The notes: generated by a model from the sequence alone, not told the origin. 64,000 nt of DNA from DASUPK01 sp963695675 (GCA_963695675.1 CAVOGY010000001.1:100381-164380); one strand, 5' to 3'. Numbered from the stretch's first letter, positions 36,407 to 47,280 are shown. Program-made: numbers and translations.

Positions 36407-38439
36407 TGACCGAGGACCCACAGGACCCGAAGTCAGCCGCCCCGAAGCTGATCGACTCGATCGACTCCCCGGCCGACCTGGCCGGTCTCTCGGACGAGCA
36501 GCTGCAACGGGTTGCGCAGGAGGTGCGCGAGCTGATCATCGACGTGATCGGGGAGATCGGGGGACACTTCGGCGCCAACCTCGGGACCTGCGAGCTCGCG
36601 GTCGCCCTCCACAGCCTGCTCGACTCCCCGAAGGACAAGATCCTCTGGGACGTCGGCCACCAGGCCTACCCGCACAAGGTTCTCACCGGCCGGCGTGACC
36701 GGCTCGACACGATCCGCCAGTACAAGGGCCTGGCCCCGTTCTGCTCGGTGTTCGAGTCCGAGCACGACATCATGGGCGCCGGCCACGCCTCCACGGCGAT
36801 CGGCTACGCGGTCGGCCTGAAGGAGGCGATGCGCAAGGGGATCGGCGAGGACGGCGAGGTGGTCGCGGTGGTCGGCGACGGGGCGCTCACCGGCGGCGTC
36901 GCCTACGAGGCGCTCCATCACGCGGGAGGGCTGCAGACGCCGATGGTGATCGTCCTCAACGACAACGGCATGTCGATCTCCCCCAACGTCGGCGCCATCT
37001 CGCGCTACTTCCAGCGCGTCAGGCTCAACCCCCGCCTCTATCAGGCGCGCTCCACCACGGAGGAGCGACTCACCCAGCTGCCCCTCGGTCTCGGCCGGCG
37101 GATCGAGCGCCTCGGACCGGAGGTGAAGGCTGCGATCAAGGCCTACTGGGCCCCCGGCCTCTTCTTCGAAGAGCTCGATCTCGCCTACATGGGCGTGATC
37201 GACGGTCACGATGTCGCCGCGCTTCGGGCCGCCCTGAGTAAGGCGCTCGAAGCCGACCGGCCGGTCGTGGTCCACATCCACACCGTCAAGGGCAAGGGCT
37301 TCGAGCCCGCCGAGGAGGGCGGCCTCGAGGGAATGGAGAAGTGGCACGCCGCCAAGCCGGGCTCCATCGTGGACCGGATGCCCGCGCCGAAGAAGCCCGA
37401 ACCCAAGCCGATCCCGGTGAGCGAATCTGATTCCCCGGAGAAGATCGAGAAGCTCGAGAAGCCTCCACCCAAGGCGCCGCCGCAGTACACGGCGGTGTTC
37501 GCGGACGCGCTGGTAGCGGAGGCCAGGCGCGATCCGCGGGTGATCGGCATCACCGCCGCGATGGCGGGGGGAACCGGCCTCAACAAGCTCTGCGAAGCCC
37601 TGCCGGAGCAGTACCACGACGTCGGGATCGCCGAGCAGGACGCGGTGCTCTTCGCCGCGGGCCTCGCGATCCAGGGCGCGAAGCCGGTCTGCGCGATCTA
37701 CTCGACCTTCCTGCAGCGGGCCTTCGACCAGCTCGTCCACGACGTCTGCCTGCAGAAGCTGAACGTCGTCTTCGCCATGGACCGCGCGGGCCTGGTCGGC
37801 GACGACGGCCCAACCCACCACGGGGCCTTCGACGTCTCCTACTTCCGCCAGCTGCCGAACGTGGTGGTGATGGCGCCCCGTGACGAGGCGATGCTCGTCC
37901 ACATGCTGCACACGGCGCTCGCCTACGACGACGGGCCGATCGCCTTCCGCTATCCGCGCGGCGCCGCGGAGGGAGCGCCGATGCCGGATGCGCCGAACGA
38001 GATCGAGCTCGGCAAGGGCGAGTACCTGCTGCCGGGTGAGCGGATCGCGCTGCTCGGCTACGGCTACGGCGTGCAGGTCGGGCTGCGTGCGGCGGAGATC
38101 CTCCGCGACAAGGGCCTCGAGCCGACGGTCGCCGACGGCCGTTTCGCCAAGCCGCTCGACGGTGAGCTGATCGAGAGGCTGGCCGCCCAGCACGACCTGC
38201 TGGTCACGATCGAGGAGAACGTCCTCCCGGGCGGGTTCGGATCCGGCGTGCTCGAGCACGTCGAGGACGCATTCGCCGACGGCTCCGAGCGGGCTCGGGT
38301 TCTGCGGGTCGGGCTGCCCGATCGGTATGTCACCCACGGCAAGCCGGCGCTGCTGCGCGAGGAGGTCGGCTTCACCGGCGAGGCTGTCGCCGAGCGCGTC
38401 CTCGCCGCCCTAGGTACGCGCGAGACCATCGTCCGCTAG
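36406..38439 (+). CDS. dxs: 1-Deoxy-D-xylulose-5-phosphate synthase
   Basis: This 677-aa thiamine-diphosphate enzyme starts the MEP isoprenoid pathway. The ThDP motif is GDGALTGGVAYEALHHAG with LNDNGMSISPNVG; other hallmarks are DVGHQAYPHKVLTGR, YHDVGIAEQDAVLFAAGLA and DRAGLVGDDGPTHHGAFD. A Pro/Lys-rich linker of about 45 residues (PAPKKPEPKPIPVSESD) between the first and second domains is longer than usual. A strong hairpin follows. Confidence 0.96.
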   Translation: MTEDPQDPKSAAPKLIDSIDSPADLAGLSDEQLQRVAQEVRELIIDVIGEIGGHFGANLGTCELAVALHSLLDSPKDKILWDVGHQAYPHKVLTGRRDRLDTIRQYKGLAPFCSVFESEHDIMGAGHASTAIGYAVGLKEAMRKGIGEDGEVVAVVGDGALTGGVAYEALHHAGGLQTPMVIVLNDNGMSISPNVGAISRYFQRVRLNPRLYQARSTTEERLTQLPLGLGRRIERLGPEVKAAIKAYWAPGLFFEELDLAYMGVIDGHDVAALRAALSKALEADRPVVVHIHTVKGKGFEPAEEGGLEGMEKWHAAKPGSIVDRMPAPKKPEPKPIPVSESDSPEKIEKLEKPPPKAPPQYTAVFADALVAEARRDPRVIGITAAMAGGTGLNKLCEALPEQYHDVGIAEQDAVLFAAGLAIQGAKPVCAIYSTFLQRAFDQLVHDVCLQKLNVVFAMDRAGLVGDDGPTHHGAFDVSYFRQLPNVVVMAPRDEAMLVHMLHTALAYDDGPIAFRYPRGAAEGAPMPDAPNEIELGKGEYLLPGERIALLGYGYGVQVGLRAAEILRDKGLEPTVADGRFAKPLDGELIERLAAQHDLLVTIEENVLPGGFGSGVLEHVEDAFADGSERARVLRVGLPDRYVTHGKPALLREEVGFTGEAVAERVLAALGTRETIVR

Positions 38440-38474
38440 GGCACGCCCCGAATGGGTGTGCGGGACCGAGGAAG

Positions 38475-38504
38475 AGGAACGGCCCTCCGAAGAGGGCCGT
38501 TCCT
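38475..38504 (+). terminator. Strong hairpin terminator after dxs
   Basis: AGGAACGGCCCTC and GAGGGCCGTTCCT form a perfect 13-bp stem around a CGAA tetraloop, 35 nt after the dxs stop. No T-run follows, as is common in high-GC actinobacteria. It also marks the end of the decayed minus-strand gene. Confidence 0.75.
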
Positions 38505-38539
38505 GCGATGGCGACGCGATCATCCGTCCGCGATCTCCA

Positions 38540-38830
38540 CCGCCCGGTTCGATCGAATCGCGGAAGACCAGGACGCCGCCGACGATCGCGACGAGGTTGG
38601 CCGCCACCGAGGTAGCGCGATACCTCGACGCCGGGCCGATCTGCAGGCCGCGGGCCGAGGCATAGAACGCGATCACCGAGGCGGCCACGCCGCGAACGTC
38701 CACGGGCTAGCAGCTCGAGCGCCCGCCCAACGGCGTGGGTGAGGAACTTGAGCGCGATGTCGGAGATGCCGAACAGGGCGCCGGCGGCGGCGCGAGGAGC
38801 AGGCCTCTTGCTCGAGACGCGAGCGGCCGG
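38540..38830 (-). pseudogene. Decayed DMT/EamA-type transporter fragment
   Basis: On the minus strand, pieces in different frames read like the second half of a drug/metabolite transporter. ALFGISDIALKFLTHAVG lies near 38730-38800, VRGVAASVIAFYASARGLQIG near 38640-38700, and SVAANLVAIVGGVLVFRD near 38560-38620, with frame changes and altered residues between them. The N-terminal half is missing; 38830-38975 shows nothing I can recognise. Unlike the single-indel genes here it also looks diverged, so I call it a genuine pseudogene. Confidence 0.55.
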
Positions 38831-38975
38831 CCATCACGGCGAGCCGGTGGCGATTAGGAGGACGCCGCCTCGATGATGATCAAGGCGGCAGTGCGTAGCC
38901 GAGGCTCGCTGGCTGCGCCTTGGTAATGATGATAGCGAGACGGGTGATGAGCGGGGTACTACAGGGAGGAGAGAT

Positions 38976-39155
38976 ATGTGTTTGTTGTCTGTGGGAGGTA
39001 GTCGGTATCAGGCCCCGAGTGGACGACTGAACCGCGTGGACGCGGTCAGCGCCATGTGCGCGAAGCCGAACCCGACCAAAAAGACTGTTGCGATGGGGTC
39101 GCCCGCAATCCCCGCCACGATCCCGGCCGCGATGGTCGCCCCGGCCAGTGTGTAG
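38976..39155 (+). CDS. Candidate 59-aa small ORF with strong ribosome binding site
   Basis: ATG at 38976 is preceded by AGGGAGGAGAG, the best Shine-Dalgarno-like stretch in this intergenic region, and opens 59 codons (MCLLSVGGSRYQAPSGRL...). Its 3' two thirds are antisense to the membrane protein gene at 39008-39370. I recognise no family. It could be chance. Confidence 0.2.
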   Translation: MCLLSVGGSRYQAPSGRLNRVDAVSAMCAKPNPTKKTVAMGSPAIPATIPAAMVAPASV

Positions 39156-39370
39156 TCGAGTCCCGCGTGGGCGCTCAGCGGCAGGGTCCCCCGAGTGGAG
39201 TCGCCGAAAACCGAGGTCGCGAGGCCGATCAGCAGGACGCCGAGCGCGATGCTGACGGCGCCCAGCAGATAACCGAAGCCCAAGGCGAAGGGGGCCACGA
39301 TGAGCAGCGGGGCGGCCGCCACCTCAGCGGCGGCGTGGACGTTGAGCGGTACGGCTCTGAACAAAGTCAT
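39008..39370 (-). CDS. Small four-helix membrane protein (SPW-repeat-like)
   Basis: This 120-aa hydrophobic protein has about four membrane segments (LLIVAPFALGFGYLLGAVSI, IAGDPIATVFLVGFGFAHMA). The pattern of two helix pairs and the AAPLLIVAPF and GLDYTLAGATI segments recall SPW-repeat proteins, but I do not see a clear SPW motif. It is a single gene divergent from tlyA. Confidence 0.6.
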   Translation of the reverse strand: MTLFRAVPLNVHAAAEVAAAPLLIVAPFALGFGYLLGAVSIALGVLLIGLATSVFGDSTRGTLPLSAHAGLDYTLAGATIAAGIVAGIAGDPIATVFLVGFGFAHMALTASTRFSRPLGA

Positions 39371-39465
39371 CGCGAAAACCAGGGTACGAACGTATGTGCG
39401 ATTGGTGTGTGAGGGCGATCACAGTGCCGTGGCACCGGACTCCCGCTCGCGCGCAGCGCCGCTTG

Positions 39466-39471
39466 TACGGT
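39466..39471 (+). promoter_or_regulatory. TAnnnT -10 box for tlyA
   Basis: TACGGT lies 7 nt before ATG 39479, with no ribosome binding site between. Confidence 0.45.
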
Positions 39472-39478
39472 TCGCCGA

Positions 39479-40261
39479 ATGACCCGCCGCCGCGCCGACA
39501 GCCTGCTCGCCGAGCGCGGACTCGCTGCCTCGCGTACGGCCGCCGCGGCCAGCGTCCGCGCCGGCCGGGTGCGCCTGGGGAAGGACGGATCCACCGTCGA
39601 GAAGCCGAGTGAGCTGGTCCCGGAGGACGCTGAGCTGGTCGTCGACGAGGCGCAGGAGTTCGTCTCGCGAGGCGGGATCAAGCTCGAGAACGCTTTCTCC
39701 GAGTTCGACATCCCAGTCGAAGGACGCCTCGCCCTCGACGTCGGCGCATCGACCGGCGGCTTCACCGACTGCCTCCTGCAGCGTGGAGCGCGAATGGTGA
39801 TCGCGGTCGACGTGGGTTACGGGCAGCTCGACTGGCGCCTGCGCCAGGATTCCCGCGTACTTGTGATGGAGCGGCTGAACGCCCGCTATCTGGGAGATTC
39901 CTCGCTGCCCTTTCGGCCCGAGCTGATCACCGTGGACGTCTCCTTCATCTCGCTGGCGATGCTGATGCCCTCGATAGTTGCCACCGCCGGGGCCGAGTTC
40001 GACCTGCTCGGGCTGGTGAAGCCGCAGTTCGAGCTGGGCAAGGAGAAGGTGGGGAAGGGAGGGGTAGTGCGCGACGCCGCCGATCGCCGCGACGCGATCC
40101 GGCGGGTGGCGGAGGCGGCGCAGGCGGAGGGCCTGGTGGTCCGCGGCCTGGGATCCTCCGGCCTGCCCGGCCCGAAGGGAAACCGTGAGACCTTCGTCTG
40201 GGCTGCGCGGAGCGGGGAGGCGGTCGATCTCGACACCGCTCTGCAGGAGGTCGAGGCATGA
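39479..40261 (+). CDS. tlyA: TlyA-family rRNA 2'-O-methyltransferase
   Basis: This 260-aa protein has an N-terminal S4 RNA-binding domain (RRADSLLAERGLAASRTAAAA, VRAGRVRLG) and a C-terminal FtsJ-like methyltransferase (LALDVGASTGGFTDCLLQRGA, VDVSFISLAMLMP, LVKPQFELG). TlyA methylates 16S and 23S rRNA and influences capreomycin sensitivity in mycobacteria. Its stop overlaps nadK (ATGA), the conserved actinobacterial tlyA-nadK-recN order. Confidence 0.93.
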   Translation: MTRRRADSLLAERGLAASRTAAAASVRAGRVRLGKDGSTVEKPSELVPEDAELVVDEAQEFVSRGGIKLENAFSEFDIPVEGRLALDVGASTGGFTDCLLQRGARMVIAVDVGYGQLDWRLRQDSRVLVMERLNARYLGDSSLPFRPELITVDVSFISLAMLMPSIVATAGAEFDLLGLVKPQFELGKEKVGKGGVVRDAADRRDAIRRVAEAAQAEGLVVRGLGSSGLPGPKGNRETFVWAARSGEAVDLDTALQEVEA

Positions 40262-41109
40262 CCCGCGCGATGCTGATCACGCACACGCACCCCGCGGACG
40301 GCTCCGACGCGGTCGCCGAAGCGGTGGCCGCAACCGCGAAGGCGGCGAGGGCCGCGGGCGTGGAGCTGATCTCCACCCCCGACGAGCACGAGAAGCACGG
40401 TGAGGCCGCCGCGGGCATCGAGCGCGTTGCCGACGGCGAGCGGCCGGACGTCTGCATCGTTCTGGGCGGTGACGGCAGCATCCTCTACTCGCTCCGCCAT
40501 TTTGCGGACACCGACGTGCCGGTCTTCGGCATCAACTTCGGGACGATCGGCTTCCTGGCGACGGTGGAACGCGCTCAATTCCGGGAGGGCCTCGAGCGCG
40601 CGCTCAAGGGCGATTTCGTGGTGCTGGACCTCCCGGCGCTCAAGGTCGACCTGCCGGTCGAGCACCCTGTGGCGCTCAACGACGTCAGCTTCGTCCGGCG
40701 CCCGCATGGCCGGGTGGCGGTGCTCTCGTACGCGATAGGGGAGGAGGAGGTAGGCAACGTCCGCTGCGACGGGTTGGTGGCCGCGACCCCGGCGGGATCC
40801 ACGGGCTACAACCTCGCCAACGCGGGACCGATCCTGGCATGGGGGGTGAAGGGGTACGTGGTCAGCTTTATCGCTCCGCATACGCTGGCCGCCCGCGCGC
40901 TCGTGGTCGCCCCGGACGACGCACTGCACGTCCGCAACGCGGCTGGGCGCGAGCCGGTCGAGATCTCGCTCGACGGGGAGGCCGCCGGCGAGCTGGAACC
41001 TGGGGCGGAGCTCCAGATCCGCTTCGAGGAATCGGTCGGAAAGCTCGCCCAGCTGCCGGGCGCGAACTTCTACCACCGCATTCGAGAGAAGTTCGGGAAG
41101 CTGGCGTAG
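40258..41109 (+). CDS. nadK: NAD kinase
   Basis: This 283-aa kinase phosphorylates NAD to NADP. Hallmarks are the catalytic VLGGDGSILYSLRHF, VFGINFGTIGFLATVE, CDGLVAATPAGSTGYNLANAG and VEISLDGEAAGEL. It is coupled to tlyA. A 24-bp gap separates it from the MFS gene. Confidence 0.95.
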   Translation: MTRAMLITHTHPADGSDAVAEAVAATAKAARAAGVELISTPDEHEKHGEAAAGIERVADGERPDVCIVLGGDGSILYSLRHFADTDVPVFGINFGTIGFLATVERAQFREGLERALKGDFVVLDLPALKVDLPVEHPVALNDVSFVRRPHGRVAVLSYAIGEEEVGNVRCDGLVAATPAGSTGYNLANAGPILAWGVKGYVVSFIAPHTLAARALVVAPDDALHVRNAAGREPVEISLDGEAAGELEPGAELQIRFEESVGKLAQLPGANFYHRIREKFGKLA

Positions 41110-41133
41110 CCGATTTGCCAGACTGAGTAGGCA

Positions 41134-42672
41134 GTGGCCCGGAAGTGGTGGAGCCTGCTCGCGGTCTGCCTGGCGACGTTCATGTTGCTGCTCGACATCA
41201 CGGTCGTCAACGTCGCGCTGCCCGACATCCAGAAGGAGCTCGACACCGACCTCACCGGGCTGCAATGGGTGGTCGACGCCTACACGCTGACGCTCGCGGC
41301 CTTCACGCTGACCATGGGCACGCTCGCCGACCGCTACGGGCGCCGGCGGCTGTTCGTGATCGGCGTCGGGCTCTTCACCCTCGCGTCGCTGCTCTGCGGG
41401 CTGGCGACCAACGCGACCTTCCTGCATCTCGCGCGGGGCCTGCAGGGCGTCGGTGGCGCGGCGATGTTCGCCACCTCGCTGGCGCTGATCGCCCAGGAGT
41501 TCCAGGGCCCCGAGCGCGGCACCGCGATCGCCGCCTGGGGCGCGACGATCGGCGGCGCGGTCGCGGTCGGGCCGCTGGTCGGCGGGGCGCTCACCGACGG
41601 GTTCGGCTGGGAGTGGATCTTCTTCGTCAACGTCCCGATCGGGATCGGCACCGCGATTCTCGCCGAGACCCAGGCAGGCGAGTCGCGTGATCCCGAGGCC
41701 AAGCGCCTCGACTGGGCCGGTCTGATCACCTTCTCGCTCGGGCTCTTCGCGCTGATCTTCGGCCTGCTGCGCGGCAACGCCGAGGGCTGGGGCAGCGCGC
41801 TGATCGTCGGCTCACTGACCGCCTCGGTGGTCCTGCTCGCGGCGTTCGTGCTCTTCGAGTGGCGCCAGGAGCAGGCGATGTTCGACCTCAGCCTGTTCCG
41901 CAAGCCCGCGTTCTCGGGCGTCTCCTACGGCACCTTCGCGATCGGCGCCGGGATGTTCGCGATGTTCCTGTACATCACGATCTACATGCAGAGCGTGATC
42001 GGGATGACGCCGCTCGAGGCCGGCGTGCGCTTCCTGCCGTTGACCCTGTTCGCGTTCATCGTGCCGCTCGCCACCCGCAACCTGGTCGCGAAGGTCCCGG
42101 CTCGGGTGCCCCTCACGATCGGGCTGGCGCTGGTCGGTGTCGGGATTGCTCCTGATGCGCGGCGCCAAGCCCGACTCGGAGTGGACGACGCTGCTCGCCG
42201 GCTTCATCGTCGCGGCATCGGCATCGGGCTCTCCAACCCGTCGATCGCCTCGACCGCACTCGGGGTCGTGCCCGCTGCGCAGGTCGGGCATGGCCTCAGG
42301 GATCAACAACACGATGCGGATCGCCGGCGTTGCGACCGGGATCGCCGCCCTCGGTGCGGTGTTCCAGAGCAAGATCTCCGACGAGCTCGCCAAGCTGCTG
42401 CCCCAGGCGCCGAGCGGGTTCGCCGACGGGGTCGCCGCGAGCGGCACCCAGGCGGCGAGCCAGGCACCGCCCCAGCTCCACGACCAGGCCGTCCATGCGG
42501 CGGGCGTCGCGTTCACCGACGCGTTCAACGACATCCTTCTGATCGGGGCGCTGATCCTGTTCAGCGGCGCACTTGCGTCCTCGCCCTGGTGCGCCAGAGC
42601 GACTTCGTCCCGCATGGGGCGCCCGAAGAAGCGGGAGCGCCCGACGAGGCGCAGGAGCCGGTCGCGGCGTAG
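41134..42672 (+). CDS. DHA2-family MFS drug exporter (four compensating frameshifts)
   Basis: This EmrB/QacA-type 14-helix major facilitator has motif A GTLADRYGRRRLFVIG and motif C GGAVAVGPLVGGAL. The first ~335 codons are clean, then the frame changes four times: extra G at 42142-42144, missing G at 42214-42215, extra G at 42286-42288 and a missing base near 42575. Correcting all four restores GFIVAGIGIGLSNPSIASTALG, MASGINNTMRIAG and a C-terminus DFVPHGAPEEAGA with an unchanged total of 513 codons. It lies between nadK and recN, which are neighbours in other actinobacteria. Confidence 0.85.
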   Translation: MARKWWSLLAVCLATFMLLLDITVVNVALPDIQKELDTDLTGLQWVVDAYTLTLAAFTLTMGTLADRYGRRRLFVIGVGLFTLASLLCGLATNATFLHLARGLQGVGGAAMFATSLALIAQEFQGPERGTAIAAWGATIGGAVAVGPLVGGALTDGFGWEWIFFVNVPIGIGTAILAETQAGESRDPEAKRLDWAGLITFSLGLFALIFGLLRGNAEGWGSALIVGSLTASVVLLAAFVLFEWRQEQAMFDLSLFRKPAFSGVSYGTFAIGAGMFAMFLYITIYMQSVIGMTPLEAGVRFLPLTLFAFIVPLATRNLVAKVPARVPLTIGLALVGVGIAPDARRQARLGVDDAARRLHRRGIGIGLSNPSIASTALGVVPAAQVGHGLRDQQHDADRRRCDRDRRPRCGVPEQDLRRARQAAAPGAERVRRRGRRERHPGGEPGTAPAPRPGRPCGGRRVHRRVQRHPSDRGADPVQRRTCVLALVRQSDFVPHGAPEEAGAPDEAQEPVAA

Positions 42673-42686
42673 GGACTAATCCGTCG

Positions 42687-42711
42687 GGGTCCCCCGTTAG
42701 AACGGGGACCC
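42687..42711 (+). promoter_or_regulatory. Hairpin abutting the recN start codon
   Basis: GGGTCCCCCGTT (42687-42698) and AACGGGGACCC (42701-42711) form an 11-bp stem with one bulged C, ending exactly one base before the recN GTG. It could terminate transcription from the MFS gene or hide the recN start. A TAGAAC sequence, possible -10 box, is in its loop. Confidence 0.45.
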
Positions 42712-44418
42712 GTGCTCCTCGAGCTCCGGATCGAGAACCTGCTGCTGATCGAGCGCGCCGAGCTGCGGCTCGGCCGTGGCCTCAATGCGATCACTGGCGA
42801 GACCGGCGCCGGCAAGACCATCCTCGCGCACTCCTTCGATCTTCTGCTCGGCGGCAAGGCTCGGTCCGGCATCGTGCGCCCCGGCGCGAGCGAGGCCTAT
42901 GTCGAGGGCGTCTTCGAGCTCTCCGATGGCCTGCTCGACGATCACGAGCTGGCCGAGATCGCCGAGCGCCTTCCGGAGGGGAGCACCGAGCTGGTCGTCG
43001 GGCGGCGGGTCTCCGCCACCGGCAGGACGAGCGCCTTCCTGGGGGGGCGATCCGCCTCGGCCTCTGACCTGCAGGCGCTCGGCACGCGCCTGCTCGCTTT
43101 CTACGGACAGCACGAGCACCGCAAGCTGACCCTGTCCGGGGCGCAGCTCGAGACCCTCGACGGGTTTGTGGGCGATCGTCAGCTGCAGCGGCGGCGCGAA
43201 TACCGTGAGACCCATGCCGAGGTCATCCGTCTGGAACGAGAGCTCGAGCGCATCCGGGAGCGGGAAGGGGCGCGGGAGCGCGACCTGGACCTCCTCCGCT
43301 TCGAGCTGGAGGAAATCGAGGCCGCGAACCCCGATCCGGTCGAGGAGGCCGAGCTGCGGCCCGAGCGAGAGCGGCTTCGCCACGCCGAGGCTCTGCGTGG
43401 CGCGGCCATGGAGGCGCTCGCCTCCCTGAGCGGCGAGGATGGTGCGGGCGGAGCCTCCGACGCGATCGGGACCGCAGAGGCGATTCTGTCGGGACAGTGC
43501 GGGGTGGACGTCGCGCTCGACCGGCTGGCGGAGGCGGCAACAGGCCTCCGGGTGGAGCTCCAAGAGCTCGCCGCGGAGCTGCGCGGCTACGCCGAGAGGA
43601 TCGAGGCAGAGCCCGGTCGGCTGGAGGAGGTCGAGGAGCGACTCGCGGCCGTCGACCGCCTGAAGCGCAAGCACGGGGGATCGATCGAGTCCGTCCTGGC
43701 CCACGCCGACCATTGCCGCCAGGAGATCGAGGCGATCGAGGGCGCGGGCCAGGCGACCGATCGGCTCGAGGCCGAGCTGGCAAAGGCCCTGAGGGCGCGG
43801 ACAGATCTCGCCGCCCAGCTCAGTGAGGTTCGCGCCAAAGCGGCCCGGCGGCTCGAGGAGCGGGTCGCGGACGAGCTCGAGCAGCTGGCGATGAGCGGGG
43901 CCAGGCTCGAGGTCTCCCTCGAGCCCCATCCGGACGGCTTCGGCCCTCTCGGCCAGGAGCGGGTAACGCTCCTGGTCGCCACCAACCCGGGGATGCCGGT
44001 GTCCCCGCTGCGCGATGCAGCCTCCGGCGGCGAGCTCTCGCGGCTGATGCTCGCGCTGGCGGGGCAGGGCGCCCGGGGCGGAGCCGCGACCTACGTCTTC
44101 GACGAGATCGACTCGGGGGTCGGGGGCAACACCGCCAGGGTGGTGGGGGAGAGGCTGCGGGCCCTGGCCGGCGAGCGCCAGGTTCTCTGCATCACCCACC
44201 TGCCACACGTCGCCTCGATGGCGCAGTCACATTTCAGGATCGAGAAGGGCGTCGAGGGCGGCCGGGCGACGGCGAGGGTGGAGCGCGTCGACGGGGACGA
44301 GCTGGTCGCCGAGATCGTCCGGATGCTGGGTGGCGGCGACGGCGATGAGGCCGCGGATCGCCACGCTAGGCAGTTGCTAGGGGCCGCAAGGCCGCCGGAT
44401 CTCGAAGCGGCGGCGTAG
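42712..44418 (+). CDS. recN: DNA repair protein RecN
   Basis: This 568-aa SMC-like ATPase acts in double-strand break repair. Walker A is AITGETGAGKTILAHS. A long coiled-coil middle (about residues 150-350, rich in RLERELERIRE-type repeats) separates it from the signature DAASGGELSRLMLALA and Walker B TYVFDEIDSGVGG. The start is GTG immediately after the hairpin. Confidence 0.95.
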   Translation: MLLELRIENLLLIERAELRLGRGLNAITGETGAGKTILAHSFDLLLGGKARSGIVRPGASEAYVEGVFELSDGLLDDHELAEIAERLPEGSTELVVGRRVSATGRTSAFLGGRSASASDLQALGTRLLAFYGQHEHRKLTLSGAQLETLDGFVGDRQLQRRREYRETHAEVIRLERELERIREREGARERDLDLLRFELEEIEAANPDPVEEAELRPERERLRHAEALRGAAMEALASLSGEDGAGGASDAIGTAEAILSGQCGVDVALDRLAEAATGLRVELQELAAELRGYAERIEAEPGRLEEVEERLAAVDRLKRKHGGSIESVLAHADHCRQEIEAIEGAGQATDRLEAELAKALRARTDLAAQLSEVRAKAARRLEERVADELEQLAMSGARLEVSLEPHPDGFGPLGQERVTLLVATNPGMPVSPLRDAASGGELSRLMLALAGQGARGGAATYVFDEIDSGVGGNTARVVGERLRALAGERQVLCITHLPHVASMAQSHFRIEKGVEGGRATARVERVDGDELVAEIVRMLGGGDGDEAADRHARQLLGAARPPDLEAAA

Positions 44419-44426
44419 CCGCCGCT
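44406..44426 (+). terminator. Hairpin over the recN stop codon
   Basis: AGCGGCGGC and GCCGCCGCT form a perfect 9-bp GC-rich stem with a GTA loop containing the recN stop. It is a likely terminator, without a T-tract. Confidence 0.5.
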
Positions 44427-44511
44427 CGGTGTATGGGGAGTTTCGGTCGATCTCCTCGGCCATCGAGCGGGTTCCGCTACTCGAGCGACTAGACTCGCTC
44501 GGCAGAGCCAG

Positions 44512-46215
<1,704 letters not shown>

Positions 46216-46287
46216 CTCGGACCGCCGAACTCGCCCGGCGCGCGGCTGGGTTGGCCTAGACGGTGGCCGAGCCGCTCGGGCGCCGGC

Positions 46288-47280
46288 TCACTTCTCAGGC
46301 ATCGCTCCCATGCTGCCGCCCTTCGCCTGGTCACCCATCCCGTCCTTCGCGTCGGCACCCATCCCGTCCTTCGCCTGGTCACCCATCCCGCCGCTCGCCG
46401 GGGCGTTCATTGTGTCGTCGCCCATAGATCCGCTGCCCGACGACCCCGAGCCCATGCCCATCGAATCCATCGCGGCCTGAGCCTCGGGTGAGTTCGGCAG
46501 CGTGAGGCCAGGCACGTCTTCGGCGGCGAAGGCCACTCCGAGGCCGAGGACGACGAGCAGCAGGGCGACGCTCCGGTTGGCGGCCGCCTTCCACGGGAGG
46601 AGCTTCTCGGTCGCGATCAGGGCGGCGATCAGGACCATCCAGCCGATGCTCATCACGCCGAGGGCGAACAGCGCCGCCATCAGGCCCCAGCAGCAGCCCA
46701 CGCACCATCCGCCATGCTCCATTCCCATGCGAAGCGCGCCGCTGCGACCCGGACGCCAGGCGGTGAGCAGGAACATCATCGGGCTGCGGCAGCGCCGCAG
46801 GCAGGCGTCCTTGAGCGGGGTGAGCTGATAGATCGCCGCCGCGACGATCACACCGCCGGCGACATATGGTCCGCCGCTGTCCCAGGAGAGAAAGCCGAGG
46901 TCCAGCGCCCGACCCCCTTCGATGATCGCGTAGCCGATCAGGCCCGCCGCGGCCCAGGTGAGCAGATAGCCGCCGACGAACAGCGCGGTCGTGCCGGACT
47001 CGACGGCCTTCCCCTGGCCGCGCTTTCCCTCCTCGATGCGCGCATGCATGACGACCATGGGCGCGATCGAGGGAAACATCATCGCCGCCATCATCACCAC
47101 CCAGGCCGTGACCCAGAAGCCGAGGCCCCCCAGGTCCGTGCCGGGTCCCGCGTCCATGCCGGCCATCCGGTCGCCGGTCATCGCCCAGGCGACCGCGGCG
47201 AGCAGCACGAGCCCGAAGATCAGCCCGAGCTGGACCGCGCTCGACAGCGGAGGTACTCGACGGAGGGTCGCTGACTCCAT
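46288..47280 (-). CDS. DUF2182 membrane protein with Met-rich tail
   Basis: This 330-aa protein has about seven transmembrane segments and the DUF2182 signatures VVMMAAMMFPSIAPMVVMHAR, YQLTPLKDACLRRCRSPMMF and HGGWCVGCCWGLMAALFALG. The last ~70 residues are a low-complexity, Met/Gly/Asp tail with near repeats GMGDQAKDGMGADAKDG. Such Met-rich tails and the internal Cys/His/Met suggest metal (possibly copper) binding. The function of the family is not established. It lies downstream of its usual partner, a DUF1326 gene. Confidence 0.85.
   Translation of the reverse strand: MESATLRRVPPLSSAVQLGLIFGLVLLAAVAWAMTGDRMAGMDAGPGTDLGGLGFWVTAWVVMMAAMMFPSIAPMVVMHARIEEGKRGQGKAVESGTTALFVGGYLLTWAAAGLIGYAIIEGGRALDLGFLSWDSGGPYVAGGVIVAAAIYQLTPLKDACLRRCRSPMMFLLTAWRPGRSGALRMGMEHGGWCVGCCWGLMAALFALGVMSIGWMVLIAALIATEKLLPWKAAANRSVALLLVVLGLGVAFAAEDVPGLTLPNSPEAQAAMDSMGMGSGSSGSGSMGDDTMNAPASGGMGDQAKDGMGADAKDGMGDQAKGGSMGAMPEK

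Noticed and set aside
36433..38337. 634-aa minus-strand open frame opposite dxs
   Set aside because: It is a shadow of dxs codon bias with no motifs, and the plus-strand gene is certain.
42697..44208. 503-aa minus-strand open frame opposite recN
   Set aside because: It is a shadow ORF with low-complexity composition; recN is complete on the plus strand.
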